A stretch of DNA of 64,000 bases from Viridibacillus arvi (GTDB lineage Bacteria > Bacillota > Bacilli > Bacillales_A > Planococcaceae). Both the position numbers and the translations under genes were made by a program. Shown here piece after piece: positions 8,401 to 18,207 of the stretch (within the stretch, counting starts at the first letter, position 1; every line of letters starts with the position of its first letter). The DNA is taken from positions 624,959 to 688,958 of the forward strand of contig NZ_LILB01000005.1 of assembly GCF_001274945.1 (NCBI RefSeq). Reading direction: 5' to 3'. The notes beneath the pieces were generated by a model. It had not been told where the DNA came from. It saw nothing but the letters and a program-made list of their open reading frames with translations, and made no database searches.

Positions 8401-8982
8401 TTAATTTAAATAATGCATCCTTTGTTTTTCAATCCATTTTTTCATACTATTAAACAATATCATGAATATTATCATAACGATGAAACCTTTAATAATATTA
8501 AAAGGTAATATACCAAGTACAATCATTTTAGTTAATGCTGTTCCAGTTGTAGCTGGGACATTTAAAAAGTACGTATACATAGGTAAGAATAACACATAGT
8601 TCAGTAAACTCATACCTACTGCCATTGATAAGGTACCAACGACAAATCCAGTAGTTAAACCTTTCGTACTTGAAAGACGTTTATAGACAAAATATACTGG
8701 CAGGATAAATAATACGCCTGTTGTAAAGTTTGCTATATGACCAACTGGCATACCTGTTGGACTCCCTGAGAAAATCCAATCTAACACATTCTTAAATAAT
8801 TCAACTAGAATACCTGCTAGAGGCCCCATTGTGATTGCTGCGATTAAGGCTGGCACATCACTAAAGTCCACTTCCAAAAATGCTGGAAACGGTGGTAGTG
8901 GGAAGTTAAATAGCATTAAAACAAAAGAAATACTACTTAACATTGCAATTGCAATCCTCTTCTGCAATTTCATGTTCTTCAT
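8401..8982 (-). CDS. ribU: Riboflavin ECF transporter substrate-binding subunit
   Basis: RibU (FmnP/YpaA) is the membrane S-component that binds riboflavin and works with the shared ECF energizing module. The 193-residue protein has about five to six membrane segments and family features such as FPLPPFPAFLEVDFSDVPAL and MGPLAGILVELFKNVLDWI. AAAGGAGAG precedes the ATG. An FMN riboswitch and intrinsic terminator in its leader mean that its expression should fall when FMN is plentiful. No rib biosynthesis genes lie in this window; ribT, found near rib genes in B. subtilis, is 11 kb away. Confidence 0.95.
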   Translation of the reverse strand: MKNMKLQKRIAIAMLSSISFVLMLFNFPLPPFPAFLEVDFSDVPALIAAITMGPLAGILVELFKNVLDWIFSGSPTGMPVGHIANFTTGVLFILPVYFVYKRLSSTKGLTTGFVVGTLSMAVGMSLLNYVLFLPMYTYFLNVPATTGTALTKMIVLGILPFNIIKGFIVMIIFMILFNSMKKWIEKQRMHYLN

Positions 8983-9047
8983 AATACTTTTCTCTCCTTT
9001 TGTAGATCCACTTCAAAAAGAGGAAAGGTATAGCCGTTGTTGCTATG

Positions 9048-9084
9048 CAAAAAAATACCCTTAAGCACATAGTGTACTTAAGGG
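9048..9084 (-). terminator. FMN riboswitch expression-platform terminator
   Basis: A CCCTTAAG...CTTAAGGG stem (9058-9084) is followed on the minus strand by a T run. It lies between the FMN aptamer and ribU, as expected for FMN-triggered transcription termination. Confidence 0.85.
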
Positions 9085-9142
9085 AGAATTTAGGCATAGT
9101 CAAATAAGCGTCTTATTGATACTCAAATTGAAAGACGACTGT

Positions 9143-9276
9143 ACCTTCACCTTCTCCCATCCAGACTATACTGTCGGCTTTGGAATTTAACCAAATCCTG
9201 CCTTGCGGCTCGCGGGCTCAAGAGTATTGCTTAGTTCTCTAATACCGCCGATCGGGAATTTCACCCTGCCCCGAAG
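9143..9276 (-). ncRNA. FMN riboswitch (RFN element)
   Basis: The minus strand carries the conserved aptamer blocks in order: GGGGCAGGGTGAAATTCCCG, ATCGGCGGT, GAGCCCGCGAGC, AAGCCGACAGT, and AGTCTGGATGGGAGAAG. This pattern is diagnostic for the FMN aptamer. It sits upstream of ribU with a terminator between them. Confidence 0.95.
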
Positions 9277-9313
9277 ATGAACCATAATTTAATTGTAATA
9301 CACTATAACTATA

Positions 9314-9361
9314 TGCAAAAAAACACGAATTGTAAAGTCTTCTAACTTACAATCCGTGTTT
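9314..9361 (-). terminator. Terminator of the resDE transcript
   Basis: A near-perfect 15-bp stem (9321-9335 with 9347-9361) is followed on the minus strand by a T run, directly after resE. Confidence 0.9.
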
Positions 9362-9371
9362 TGAATTTAAT

Positions 9372-11153
9372 TTACATTTTTTCAATTGGTAAATAGAATG
9401 TGAATGTAGTTCCTTTATCAACTTCACTTTCTACTGTAATTCTCCCCTTATGTGCTTCAACAATGTTTTTTGCAATGGCAAGACCTAGACCAGTTCCACC
9501 CTTACCACGTGTTCTAGCTTTATCAGCTTTATAGAAACGTTCAAATACATACTGCAAATCATCAGCTGGTATCCCTGCACCGTTATCTTTTACTTGTATG
9601 CGTGCAAAGGATAACTGACGATCTACTATAACTTCTACGCTTCCTGTGACTGGTGTATGGCGTATGGCATTGTCAATTAAGTTTGTTAATACTTGTTCTA
9701 TACGGTCTTCATCCATTTCTAGGTGCAGTGTATCTTCAATTGTTGTATTAAATGTCAGGTTTACTTGTTTTTCTTTTGCTACTTGAACAAATTTTTGTGT
9801 AATTCGTTCAATAACAGGTGATATTGGAACATAATCTTTATATAAACGCATATGTCCTGATTCCATACGAGCTAAGTCAAGTAAATCTGTGACTAAACGT
9901 CCCATTCTTTGCGACTCATCATAGATAATTTTAATCATTTCTTTACGTTCTTCTTCACTTGAGACGACATCATCCATAATAGCTTCACTATAGCCTTGTA
10001 GCATAGCTATTGGAGTTCGTAATTCATGTGAGACATTCGCTATAAAGTCTGAACGTAATTTATCTAAACGATGCTCTTCCGTTTTATCTCGTAACACAGC
10101 TACTGCACCGCGTACAGAATTTCCGCTATATAATGGGCTAATTGAAATCGCATAATAAGATCTTTCTATTTCGAGCTCTACTTCCAGCTCTTCTTCCAAA
10201 TCTAAAACGTGGTCAAGCATATGGTAAATTTCAGCAGGTATAGGTTTATCACTATTCGCACTTTTATTGATAAACCATTTTTGTAGTAAAAGTTCCGCAG
10301 GCGGATTGCTGACCAAAATGGTACGATCTCGATTAAAAGTAATTACAGCGTCTGTCATCGATGTCAATATACTTGATAGTTGTTCTTTTTCTTGGTTAAT
10401 TACTTCTAAGTGATGTTTAAGCTGTTTTCCCATTTGGTTGAAAGCTGTTGCTAACTGACCAATTTCATCATTTTGTAAAACAGGTACTTTTGTTTCAAAA
10501 TTACCTTTTGCTAATTCAAATGCTGCTTCTCTCATTTTACGAAGAGGAGACGTAATTCGGGTTGATAAAAAAAACGCAAAGAACGTTGTTAACATTAAAG
10601 CAATTGCCGCCGCTAAAAAGACAATTTTAGTAGTTTCTTCAGTCGTCCTATGTATAGCATCCGGGCTTTGATAAATAAATATAGCTCCGTGTAGTTCGCT
10701 TTCAACATTTATCGGGAAAGCTAAAACGATGTAAGACTCCATATGCTCTTTTTTCGTTGTTGAAGGCAGCATCATTTCTTTTACAACAGGTGCATTCGTC
10801 GTAAATACTTTATCAAATGCTTTTTCATTAAGAATTTGTTGTTTAATGCCCTCTTGATTAAGTCCCTCTTGTAATGAAAAAGAAACCTTACCTGGTTTCT
10901 CGGCGATTAATGCATTTGTTTCATCACTCAGAACATCTGAGATAATAGCCTTTGTAGAATCCGTTGTTTCACGATCATTAATAATACGAGCAATTGTTGA
11001 AGCTTCTTGACGTAATGATGATTCAGTTTGTTTAGTATGGTAGTTTGATAAAAATTCGAGCATTAATACAGTAAAAACAAACAATACAAAAGAAACGAGA
11101 AGCAATATGGTTACCCATAGCTTCCCGACAACGCTGTTCCACATTCTATTCAT
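9372..11153 (-). CDS. resE: Sensor histidine kinase of the ResD-ResE system
   Basis: ResE senses respiratory/oxygen or nitric-oxide-linked signals and phosphorylates ResD. The 593-residue protein has a membrane segment at 10-32, an extracytoplasmic domain to about 175, a second segment at 176-198, a HAMP linker, a PAS-like domain, the phosphoacceptor His376 (SHELRTP), and an HATPase domain with DNAIRHTP, DNGAGIP and GKGGTGLGLAI. This is the ResE/WalK-type architecture. Its ATG overlaps the end of resD by 8 bases, so translation is coupled. The order resA-resB-resC-resD-resE makes the identity firm. Confidence 0.95.
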   Translation of the reverse strand: MNRMWNSVVGKLWVTILLLVSFVLFVFTVLMLEFLSNYHTKQTESSLRQEASTIARIINDRETTDSTKAIISDVLSDETNALIAEKPGKVSFSLQEGLNQEGIKQQILNEKAFDKVFTTNAPVVKEMMLPSTTKKEHMESYIVLAFPINVESELHGAIFIYQSPDAIHRTTEETTKIVFLAAAIALMLTTFFAFFLSTRITSPLRKMREAAFELAKGNFETKVPVLQNDEIGQLATAFNQMGKQLKHHLEVINQEKEQLSSILTSMTDAVITFNRDRTILVSNPPAELLLQKWFINKSANSDKPIPAEIYHMLDHVLDLEEELEVELEIERSYYAISISPLYSGNSVRGAVAVLRDKTEEHRLDKLRSDFIANVSHELRTPIAMLQGYSEAIMDDVVSSEEERKEMIKIIYDESQRMGRLVTDLLDLARMESGHMRLYKDYVPISPVIERITQKFVQVAKEKQVNLTFNTTIEDTLHLEMDEDRIEQVLTNLIDNAIRHTPVTGSVEVIVDRQLSFARIQVKDNGAGIPADDLQYVFERFYKADKARTRGKGGTGLGLAIAKNIVEAHKGRITVESEVDKGTTFTFYLPIEKM

Positions 11154-11862
11154 TGACTACCTCAAATTTATAGCCGACGCCCCATACTGTTACAATCATT
11201 TTCGCCGCATTTTCAGAAACACGGTTTAGCTTTTCACGTAAACGTTTCACATGTGTATCAACAGTACGTAAATCCCCAAAGAAGTCATAATGCCATACTT
11301 CTTTTAACAATTGCTCTCTGTCGAATACTTTATCAGGTGATTTTGCTAAAAAGTATAATAATTCGTATTCTTTTGGTGTTAAATTCACTTCTACACCATC
11401 AGCAGAAACTCGGTGTGCGTCATGATCGATTGTTAAATGTGGGAAGACGACTAAATCTTTTGATGAAGAAGTTGTTGAAATTGGTGAGAATGCTGCTGAA
11501 CGACGTAAAATAGCTTTTACGCGTAAAACCACTTCACGTGGGCTAAATGGTTTTACAATATAATCATCAGCGCCTAGTTCAAAACCTGATACGCGGTTTG
11601 CCTCTTCACCTTTTGCAGTTAATAGAATAATTGGCGTTGTTTTTTTATCACGTATTTCTTCGCATACTTGTAAGCCATCTTTTTCAGGCATCATTATATC
11701 AAGGAGAATACAGTGATAGTCATTTGCTAATGTCTTTTCTACTGCTTCTTCTCCGTCTTCAGCTTCTTCTACCGTATAACCTTCACGTTCTAAATACATT
11801 CTTAATAAACGGCGGATTCTATCCTCATCGTCTACTACTAAAATTGAAATTTGTTCATTCAC
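11146..11862 (-). CDS. resD: Response regulator of respiration genes
   Basis: ResD is an OmpR-class response regulator that activates aerobic and anaerobic respiration genes. The 238-residue form has a receiver domain with phosphoacceptor Asp55 (CILLDIMMP), an acidic pair at 11-12, a Lys in IVKPFSP, and a C-terminal winged helix with LTPKEYELLYFLA and VGYKFE. The start is the GTG with GGGAGG 7 bases upstream; an earlier ATG at 11883 includes the ribosome binding site within its frame. A hairpin separates it from resC, so resDE may be expressed partly apart from resABC. Confidence 0.95.
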   Translation of the reverse strand: MNEQISILVVDDEDRIRRLLRMYLEREGYTVEEAEDGEEAVEKTLANDYHCILLDIMMPEKDGLQVCEEIRDKKTTPIILLTAKGEEANRVSGFELGADDYIVKPFSPREVVLRVKAILRRSAAFSPISTTSSSKDLVVFPHLTIDHDAHRVSADGVEVNLTPKEYELLYFLAKSPDKVFDREQLLKEVWHYDFFGDLRTVDTHVKRLREKLNRVSENAAKMIVTVWGVGYKFEVVNE

Positions 11863-11921
11863 AACTATTCCTCCCAAAACCATCTATATGTCTATTGTAC
11901 AATCAGCCTATCGAAATGAAA

Positions 11922-11954
11922 AGAAAAGCCCTTCCCTATAAAGGAAAAGGCTTT
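11922..11954 (-). terminator. Hairpin between resC and resD
   Basis: AAAGCC...GGCTTT with inner TTCC/GGAA pairs (11925-11954) lies 28 bases after resC. The following T run on the minus strand is interrupted, so it may be a partial terminator that lowers read-through into resDE. Confidence 0.6.
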
Positions 11955-11981
11955 AGCTTTGCTACAATCCTAAGCTGATTT

Positions 11982-13172
11982 TTAACCAGCGTACGAGTGA
12001 AGACCTGCAATGATTAAATTAACAGCAACTAGGTTGAACATTATGATAACGAAACCAATTACTGCTAACCAAGCTGACTTCTTACCTTGCCACCCTTTTG
12101 AAAGGCGTAAGTGTAAGAATGCCGCATAGAATAACCATGTGATAAGTGCCCAAACCTCTTTTGGATCCCAGCCCCAGAAACGAGACCATGCTTCTTGCGC
12201 CCAAATCATCGCGAAGATTAATGCACCGAGCGTAAATACTGGGAATCCGATTAATACAGAGCGATAACCAATTTCATCCATCAATTGTGAGTTTGCACGT
12301 TTTGCGAACGGTTGCATGATAACTGCAATTGGTTTACGAATGATTAAACGAATTATCCCGTATAAAACTGTTCCAATTAAGATTGACCAAACAACTGTTG
12401 TCAATTTTTTTGCATTGACGATTGCTGGTACGTTTGCAATTGGTTCCATTTTATCTGCGGTTAACAATTCAGATTGATGCATTCCGAACAGTGCCGGTGT
12501 GTTATACGTTATTTCTTTAGTATTACCATCTTTATCTATGTAGCTAAATTCCGCTTCATAACCTGTTACGTTAAACGTCGTTGTAACTGCTACGAATCCT
12601 AGTACTAGGATTAAGGCGTACATAACCACTTCTATCCAGAAACTTTCTTTAGATCTTTTTGTTAGGTCGATATTTTTTAGTAAGTAAATTAGTCCTGCAA
12701 CAGCACTTATTGCTAGAATAGATTCTCCAATTGCTGCTGTAATTACGTGAATGTATAACCAGTAACTTTTTAACGCTGGTATTAATGGGTTTACTTCACG
12801 AGGAAACATACTAGCATAAGCAATAATAATAATTGCGATTGGTAAGGCAAAGAGTCCAAGTGCCGGCACTTTATAAATAAAGTAAATTAAGATAAATGCT
12901 CCTACAACGAACATGCCGAATGCTGTCGTAAATTCAAACATATTACTAACAGGTGCATGTCCAGCATACACCCATCTAGTAATGAAATAACCGAGATTTG
13001 CTATGAATCCAACAAGCGTAATGATAATCGCTAATGAACCCCATTTTTTCCCTGCATCAGCTGATTCACCTTTTGAACCACCTTTGACTGCACCACCAAA
13101 AAGTAAAGTAGCTATTAGGTATGCGACGAATGCTACAAATAGTAAATTTCCGCTTAAGTCAATTAAACTCAT
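11982..13172 (-). CDS. resC: Cytochrome c biogenesis protein ResC/CcsA
   Basis: ResC (CcsA/CcsB family) forms, with ResB, the system II heme delivery and attachment complex that matures c-type cytochromes on the outer face of the membrane. The 396-residue protein has about eight to ten membrane spans and the WWD-type heme motif, seen as [18 protein letters not shown] near the C-terminal third, plus conserved His in HVITAAIGE and FLHLRLSKG. Its start codon shares one base with the resB stop (TAATG), which implies coupled translation. Confidence 0.95.
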   Translation of the reverse strand: MSLIDLSGNLLFVAFVAYLIATLLFGGAVKGGSKGESADAGKKWGSLAIIITLVGFIANLGYFITRWVYAGHAPVSNMFEFTTAFGMFVVGAFILIYFIYKVPALGLFALPIAIIIIAYASMFPREVNPLIPALKSYWLYIHVITAAIGESILAISAVAGLIYLLKNIDLTKRSKESFWIEVVMYALILVLGFVAVTTTFNVTGYEAEFSYIDKDGNTKEITYNTPALFGMHQSELLTADKMEPIANVPAIVNAKKLTTVVWSILIGTVLYGIIRLIIRKPIAVIMQPFAKRANSQLMDEIGYRSVLIGFPVFTLGALIFAMIWAQEAWSRFWGWDPKEVWALITWLFYAAFLHLRLSKGWQGKKSAWLAVIGFVIIMFNLVAVNLIIAGLHSYAG

Positions 13173-14860
13173 TAGATGTTGTCACCTTCCTTTTCTTTGT
13201 CTTTCGATTTCTTCTCAGCATCCTCTGCTTTTTGATCCTCATCATGTTGATCTACATAAACCGGAAGATGCGCATACTCCGTAACCGCATCCAAATCTTT
13301 TTTCATACTAAACCAGTTTTTGTTTGTATGCGATGCCATTAATAAACGACCATCTTTTGTTTTTAATAGCCATAAGCGACGGTGGCTCCAATAAGAACCG
13401 ATTGTTACACCTAACATAAAGACTATGCCACCTAACATTAGTATCATAAGTGTTTTATCTTTACGAACTGTTAACCCTGATACGTTACGTGTATCAACAG
13501 CACTAAATTTCATTTTATACTTAGTTGTACCTAATGGTTCAAGTGTTTGTTTAATAGCTACAAAGCTTGTTTCGCCTTTTGGTGTTTCGGGTGTATACAT
13601 AACAAAAATAAATGCTGGATTATTTGGTAATGGTGAAGCTGTTTGTGGTTCTCCGTCTTCAAAGCCTGCAAAGTCTGGGAAGTATTTTTTCAAGACAACT
13701 TTACTATCTTTGCCAACTTTATATTCTTTTTCAGGATTAGTTAAATCAATTGCTACTGACCCCAGAGATTTCTCCGACTTTTTATCAATTAAATCAAAGT
13801 GCATCGTCTTTAACTCATTCAAGCGGAAATCCATTTGATAAAGTGCATACCCATCATATTTCAATGGCTTATTTACGATTATCGGCATTTCTTTCACTAG
13901 AGTTAAATTAGATGTATCACCAGGAACTGCGTCGTCTGGTGCTTTAAATAACTTAACATCTGTTTGATAGTTTTTCGCAACAGCGTTGACTGCTTTTTTA
14001 GATTCATTAAATTCTTCTTTTTGTTCATCTTTTGAATACGTTTCAAAAGTGAATTTTTTACTTTCTAAATAAAAGCCTTCCATTCCGGGAATAGCCATTG
14101 TTTCGCCTTCACGTATCCAAAGTGTTTTATCAATGTAAAAACCTGGCATTAAGCGAAGCATAACACCAAATAGGAATATGATTAAACCGACATGGTTGAT
14201 ATATGGACCCCATCTCGCAAATCGACCTTTTTCAGCTAATAATGCGCCCTCTTCACGACGAACATTGTATTTCATTTCTTTCATTTTCGCTTCTGTTAGG
14301 TCAAATGCTTTATCAGCTTCTTCTGCTGACATTTCACCTGATGCAAAAATACGTTGACGCTTTAAGAAGTTTTCATGACGTTTTACTCGTTGATTTTTTA
14401 GAGATTTGTATAGTGGAATACCTCGGTCAAGACTGGCAACAATAATCGAAATACCAAGCATGCCGATTAACGTCTGGAACCACCATGAACTATAAATATC
14501 TGCTAACCCCAATTTATAGTAAATCGATCCGAAAGTACCGTATGCGGCTTTATATGCTGCTGCTGCGTCTTGATATTCTGTAAGCGAAACATAAATAACT
14601 TGTGGTAAAAATGTACCGATACCTGCAGCAACTAACGTGATAATAATAATTGCAACGCCGACTTTTACACTTGAAAAGAAGTTCCAAATTTTATCAATAA
14701 TCGTTTTGTTATACGTTTTTGAACGAATTGCGGTTCCTTCATAACGCATATCTGCTAATTTTTTGCTCTTTTCTTCTTCAGTAAGAGGGCTACCACATTT
14801 TTCGCATAAAGTTGTGCCTTCTGGGTTCTCGTGACCGCATTCACAAATAATTTTTTTCAT
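13172..14860 (-). CDS. resB: Cytochrome c biogenesis protein ResB
   Basis: ResB (Ccs1 family) partners ResC in system II cytochrome c maturation. The 562-residue protein starts with a zinc-ribbon-like CxC...CxxC (Cys6, Cys8, Cys19, Cys22), a feature also known in the B. subtilis protein. It then has three membrane segments, a His in [16 protein letters not shown], a large extracytoplasmic domain, and a final membrane segment near 480-500. AAGGAG lies 9 bases before the ATG, 13 bases after resA. Confidence 0.94.
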   Translation of the reverse strand: MKKIICECGHENPEGTTLCEKCGSPLTEEEKSKKLADMRYEGTAIRSKTYNKTIIDKIWNFFSSVKVGVAIIIITLVAAGIGTFLPQVIYVSLTEYQDAAAAYKAAYGTFGSIYYKLGLADIYSSWWFQTLIGMLGISIIVASLDRGIPLYKSLKNQRVKRHENFLKRQRIFASGEMSAEEADKAFDLTEAKMKEMKYNVRREEGALLAEKGRFARWGPYINHVGLIIFLFGVMLRLMPGFYIDKTLWIREGETMAIPGMEGFYLESKKFTFETYSKDEQKEEFNESKKAVNAVAKNYQTDVKLFKAPDDAVPGDTSNLTLVKEMPIIVNKPLKYDGYALYQMDFRLNELKTMHFDLIDKKSEKSLGSVAIDLTNPEKEYKVGKDSKVVLKKYFPDFAGFEDGEPQTASPLPNNPAFIFVMYTPETPKGETSFVAIKQTLEPLGTTKYKMKFSAVDTRNVSGLTVRKDKTLMILMLGGIVFMLGVTIGSYWSHRRLWLLKTKDGRLLMASHTNKNWFSMKKDLDAVTEYAHLPVYVDQHDEDQKAEDAEKKSKDKEKEGDNI

Positions 14861-14873
14861 CCTCTAGAACTCC

Positions 14874-15407
14874 TTACTCTGGCTTGATACTTGAAAAGAA
14901 TTCAGCTAACATTTCTTCTGTCAATTCACCTTCATGTACTCGAACAACTTTACCTGTTGGATCAATAAATATAGACGCTGGTAAGTTATTAACATTGTAA
15001 GCCCTTGTGACACTTTTTGTTTTATCGATTACAACTGGGAATTTTAAATTGAAGTCAGAAATGAAATTTTCCACTTCAAAAACTGTTTGTGCTTGGTTAA
15101 TTGATAACACTTCTATGCCTTGATCTTTAAATACCTTATACTGATTGTTCATTGCTGGCATTTCTTTTTTACAAGGTTTACACCAAGTACCCCAGAAATT
15201 CAACATGACACCTTTACCTTTATAATCAGATAAACGATGTGTTTGACCATCTAAATCAACTAGGGAAAAATCTGGTGCTTCTGCTCCAACTTTTAATAAT
15301 CGAACCTCATCCTTAGTAGCTGTTGTATATATAGTATATCCAATTGCTACTACAAGAATTGCTAAAATCAGCGTTCTTACATAGAATCTTCTTTTCTTTT
15401 TATCCAT
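14874..15407 (-). CDS. resA: Membrane-anchored thiol-disulfide oxidoreductase ResA
   Basis: ResA reduces the heme-binding cysteines of apocytochrome c outside the cell before heme attachment. The 177-residue protein has an N-terminal membrane anchor (residues 10-28) and a thioredoxin fold with the CxxC active site Cys76-Lys-Pro-Cys79 in FWGTWCKPCKKEMP and a cis-Pro in NNLPASIFI. It is the first gene of the resABC unit. AGGAGG is about 12 bases before the ATG, a slightly long spacing. Confidence 0.94.
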   Translation of the reverse strand: MDKKKRRFYVRTLILAILVVAIGYTIYTTATKDEVRLLKVGAEAPDFSLVDLDGQTHRLSDYKGKGVMLNFWGTWCKPCKKEMPAMNNQYKVFKDQGIEVLSINQAQTVFEVENFISDFNLKFPVVIDKTKSVTRAYNVNNLPASIFIDPTGKVVRVHEGELTEEMLAEFFSSIKPE

Positions 15408-15586
15408 ACTCGAAGTAGACCTCCTAAAAAAACATCCGAAACAATCTACCTAATTATAGCAAAGTTTTGAATGACGGAATTTTATATATTTGAAGTGTTT
15501 GTGAACGTTTCCATTCTAAGCATAGTGTTTTTCATATCATTTTTTTGTAGCTTGTCTCATGTTGTTTTATGCTATGTAAAATTGGT

Positions 15587-15620
15587 TAAGACGTTTAGAA
15601 AATACTAACTAAACGTCTTA
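15587..15620 (-). terminator. Perfect hairpin between rluB and resA, no T run
   Basis: A 12-bp perfect inverted repeat (15587-15598 with 15609-15620) lies 41 bases downstream of rluB. The minus-strand flank lacks a clean T run, so it may be a weak terminator, an RNA-stabilising hairpin or an operator for resA. Confidence 0.45.
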
Positions 15621-15661
15621 TACCATTTTGGAATGTTAACGATTCTTGATATACATAAGAT

Positions 15662-16393
15662 TTAACCTATTTTACCTGTCTCAGCTAACACTCTTAATTG
15701 TTTAACTTCATGATGTGTCAATTCTCTTGACTCACCTGCATTCAATCCATGCAATGTTAAAAATGCAAATTGTTCACGTTTTAATTTTTGTACTGGATAA
15801 CCAACTGCTTCAAACATGCGTCGTACTTGACGATTACGGCCTTCATGAATTGTGATTGCCACAATCGCCTTGCCTGATTTGCTATCTGAAGACATTAGTC
15901 TCACGCGTGCTGGTGCAGTCTTTCCATCTTCAAGCATAACACCACGCTCTAATTGTCTTAATGCTTCTCTTGTAGGAATTCCTTTTACACGTGCTACATA
16001 TGTTTTATCAATTTTGAATTTTGGATGTGTAAGTTGGTAAGAAAATTCACCGTCATTTGTTAAAAGTAGCAAGCCTGAAGTTTCATAATCTAAACGACCA
16101 ACAGGGAATATGCGTTGTTCAACTTCGGGGAATAAATCTGTTACTGTTTTACGACCTTTATCGTCTGTTACAGCTGAAATAATACCTCTTGGTTTATATA
16201 GAAGATGATATACTTTACGTTCTTTTTCTAATTTAACTCCTTCTACTTCTACTGAATCAGAAGGAGAGACTTTTGTGCCAAGCTCTCTAACTACCTGTCC
16301 ATTGACTTTAACTAAGCCTTGCTTAATCATTTCTTCTGCTTTTCTACGTGATGCAATCCCTGCATACGCTATTACTTTTTGTAGTCTTTCCAT
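15662..16393 (-). CDS. rluB: 23S rRNA pseudouridine(2605) synthase
   Basis: RluB (YpuL in B. subtilis) converts U2605 of 23S rRNA to pseudouridine. The 243-residue protein has an N-terminal S4 RNA-binding domain (MERLQKVIAYAGIASRRKAE) and the catalytic core with Asp102 in GRLDYETSGLLLL, followed by HEGRNRQVRRM. GAGGTG lies just before the ATG. The position upstream of res and downstream of dacB matches B. subtilis, except that the spmA-spmB genes that normally lie between dacB and rluB are absent. Confidence 0.94.
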   Translation of the reverse strand: MERLQKVIAYAGIASRRKAEEMIKQGLVKVNGQVVRELGTKVSPSDSVEVEGVKLEKERKVYHLLYKPRGIISAVTDDKGRKTVTDLFPEVEQRIFPVGRLDYETSGLLLLTNDGEFSYQLTHPKFKIDKTYVARVKGIPTREALRQLERGVMLEDGKTAPARVRLMSSDSKSGKAIVAITIHEGRNRQVRRMFEAVGYPVQKLKREQFAFLTLHGLNAGESRELTHHEVKQLRVLAETGKIG

Positions 16394-16539
16394 TCGTTCA
16401 CCTCATAAGTTAAATACTATTAGCCTGTCCAAAATTATGGCACACTTTCTACTATAAGAAAAGTATTAGTACCTTATTTAAGTCCTTAACTAATATGTTT
16501 GTAAACAGTTTAACTGCTTTTTATATCACTTTTTACCTA

Positions 16540-16574
16540 AAATCGAAAAAGGCCGCTATTATAAGCAGCCTTTT
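16540..16574 (-). terminator. Terminator of dacB
   Basis: An 11-bp stem with one mismatch (16547-16557 with 16564-16574) is followed on the minus strand by a T-rich run. Confidence 0.8.
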
Positions 16575-16588
16575 CTCTACTCAACTAT

Positions 16589-17590
16589 TTATTTCCACTT
16601 TACATCAACAATAGCATCCTTAACTGGTTGGTCATCTATATAAAATGACCATCTACCTATCGAATCTTTGGTTTTGGACCTAGGCAACTGTAAGATATTT
16701 TTCACTTTTTTTACTTCTTTCTTTGTCAGAAGTAAGTGCTGTGGCTCTGTTAATTTTATATCAATGTCTGATTGTACTGAATATGTACCGGCTTTTGCTA
16801 TTACTTCATTCGTATAGTGTTTAAACACATAATCAGCAAAATTACTATGGACAACCCAATCATTTCCCTCATTGATCGTTACTACAATTACTTTCTTGCC
16901 ATCCTTTTCAAAATACGTGGCAAGTGTTCTTCCTGCTACTTTCGTATAGCCTGTTTTACCTGCTATCGCAAATTTGTTATTACGAACGAGCTTATGTTTA
17001 TTTTCCCACAGTGTCCCGTTCTCTGTAGTACCTTTAAAATATTTTGTAGAGGCTATCTTCTCAAATTTTTTATTTTGCATGGCAATCCGTAACATTTGAG
17101 CTGTGTCATATGCAGAAGCTAAGTGTTTTTCATCGTGAAGACCTGAAGGATTTTCAAAATGCGTATTTTCCAAACCATAAAAGAGTGCGGTATCATTCAT
17201 CATTTTAGAAAAACCTTCTAAAGATCCACCTACAGCTTCTGCTATTGCTGCAGCTGCATCATTTCCTGAACGTAACAATAGTCCATAAAGTAATGTTTCT
17301 AATGTTGTCTCTTCTCCTGCAGTTAAATAAATAGAAGAGCCTTCACTCGTTGATGCTCGTTGAGATATGGTAACTGGTGTTTTTAAATCCAAATTCTCTA
17401 CAGCGACAAGCGCAGTCCACATCTTCGTCAAACTAGCAATTGGTAAAGGTACATTTTCGTTAGACCCCGCTAGTAATCTCCCTGTCTCTGCATCAATTAC
17501 TGCATATGAACTTGATGCAGCGGAACTATGCGTCGTAGTAACTAGTAGTAAAACTACCATTAATAATCCGATTATATATCGGCGAAGCAA
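16589..17590 (-). CDS. dacB: Sporulation D-alanyl-D-alanine carboxypeptidase (DacB/PBP5*-like)
   Basis: A low-molecular-weight penicillin-binding protein that trims the terminal D-Ala of peptidoglycan; DacB acts on the spore cortex. The 333-residue protein has a signal peptide (residues 1-25) and the three active-site motifs: Ser53-x-x-Lys56 (ASLTKMW), Ser108-Gly-Asn110, and Lys212-Thr-Gly. The start is a TTG with AAAGGTG 7 bases upstream; no ATG alternative fits. Its place between scpB and rluB matches dacB rather than dacF. It follows scpB by 17 bases and is probably co-transcribed with it. Confidence 0.88.
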   Translation of the reverse strand: MLRRYIIGLLMVVLLLVTTTHSSAASSSYAVIDAETGRLLAGSNENVPLPIASLTKMWTALVAVENLDLKTPVTISQRASTSEGSSIYLTAGEETTLETLLYGLLLRSGNDAAAAIAEAVGGSLEGFSKMMNDTALFYGLENTHFENPSGLHDEKHLASAYDTAQMLRIAMQNKKFEKIASTKYFKGTTENGTLWENKHKLVRNNKFAIAGKTGYTKVAGRTLATYFEKDGKKVIVVTINEGNDWVVHSNFADYVFKHYTNEVIAKAGTYSVQSDIDIKLTEPQHLLLTKKEVKKVKNILQLPRSKTKDSIGRWSFYIDDQPVKDAIVDVKWK

Positions 17591-17607
17591 TCGCCCACAC
17601 CTTTCTT

Positions 17608-18207
17608 CTATTCTGAATCTGAATCTTGGAAAGCTTCTTGGAACTTAGACATAAATAAATCTGGGTTTTCATCTGTTGAATCAGTTTCACCCATAGGTAA
17701 ATCTGGTAATTCGTTTAAGTCTTTCAAGCCAAAGTAGTTTAAGAACTCCTTTGTTGTGCCGTATAAAATTGCTCGGCCAGTTCCTTCAGCTCGACCTACT
17801 TCCTGTACTAAACCTTTTGAGCTTAAAGTATGTAGCGGTCGTTCACTTTTCACACCACGTAAATCTTCAATTTCTACTCTAGTAATGGGTTGTTTGTATG
17901 CAACAATGGCAAGAACTTCTAGTGAGGCTTGTGATAATGATTGACTAGGCGGGTTTTCAACAAGTCGCTGAATCGTATCTGCAAGGGCAGGTTTTGAAGT
18001 AAGCTGGTATGTACCAGCTAATTCTTTCAGTGTAATGCCACGCCCTTCTTCTGTGTTGTAATGATGAGCTAATTGTTCTAAAGCTTGTGCTACCTTCTCT
18101 TCTTGCTCTTCTGTTAAGAAACTCAGTTGTCTAACAGTTAAACCATCTTCACCTATTACGAAAAGTAAGCTTTCAATTTTGCTCATCAATTGATTCAAGT
18201 TGTTCAT
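17608..18207 (-). CDS. scpB: Segregation and condensation protein B
   Basis: ScpB is the winged-helix kite subunit of the SMC-ScpAB condensin that compacts and separates sister chromosomes. The 199-residue protein has the family opening IESLLFVIGEDGLTVRQLSF and the core SLEVLAIVAYKQPITRVEIE. The ATG at 18207 has GGAAGGAAG about 9 bases upstream and overlaps scpA by 35 bases. A downstream ATG (18186) lacks a ribosome binding site, though a shorter product remains possible. Confidence 0.94.
   Translation of the reverse strand: MNNLNQLMSKIESLLFVIGEDGLTVRQLSFLTEEQEEKVAQALEQLAHHYNTEEGRGITLKELAGTYQLTSKPALADTIQRLVENPPSQSLSQASLEVLAIVAYKQPITRVEIEDLRGVKSERPLHTLSSKGLVQEVGRAEGTGRAILYGTTKEFLNYFGLKDLNELPDLPMGETDSTDENPDLFMSKFQEAFQDSDSE

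Noticed and set aside
13172-14860. N-terminal zinc ribbon of ResB as a novel fusion
   Set aside because: The same CxC...CxxC start is present in B. subtilis ResB, so it is an established feature.
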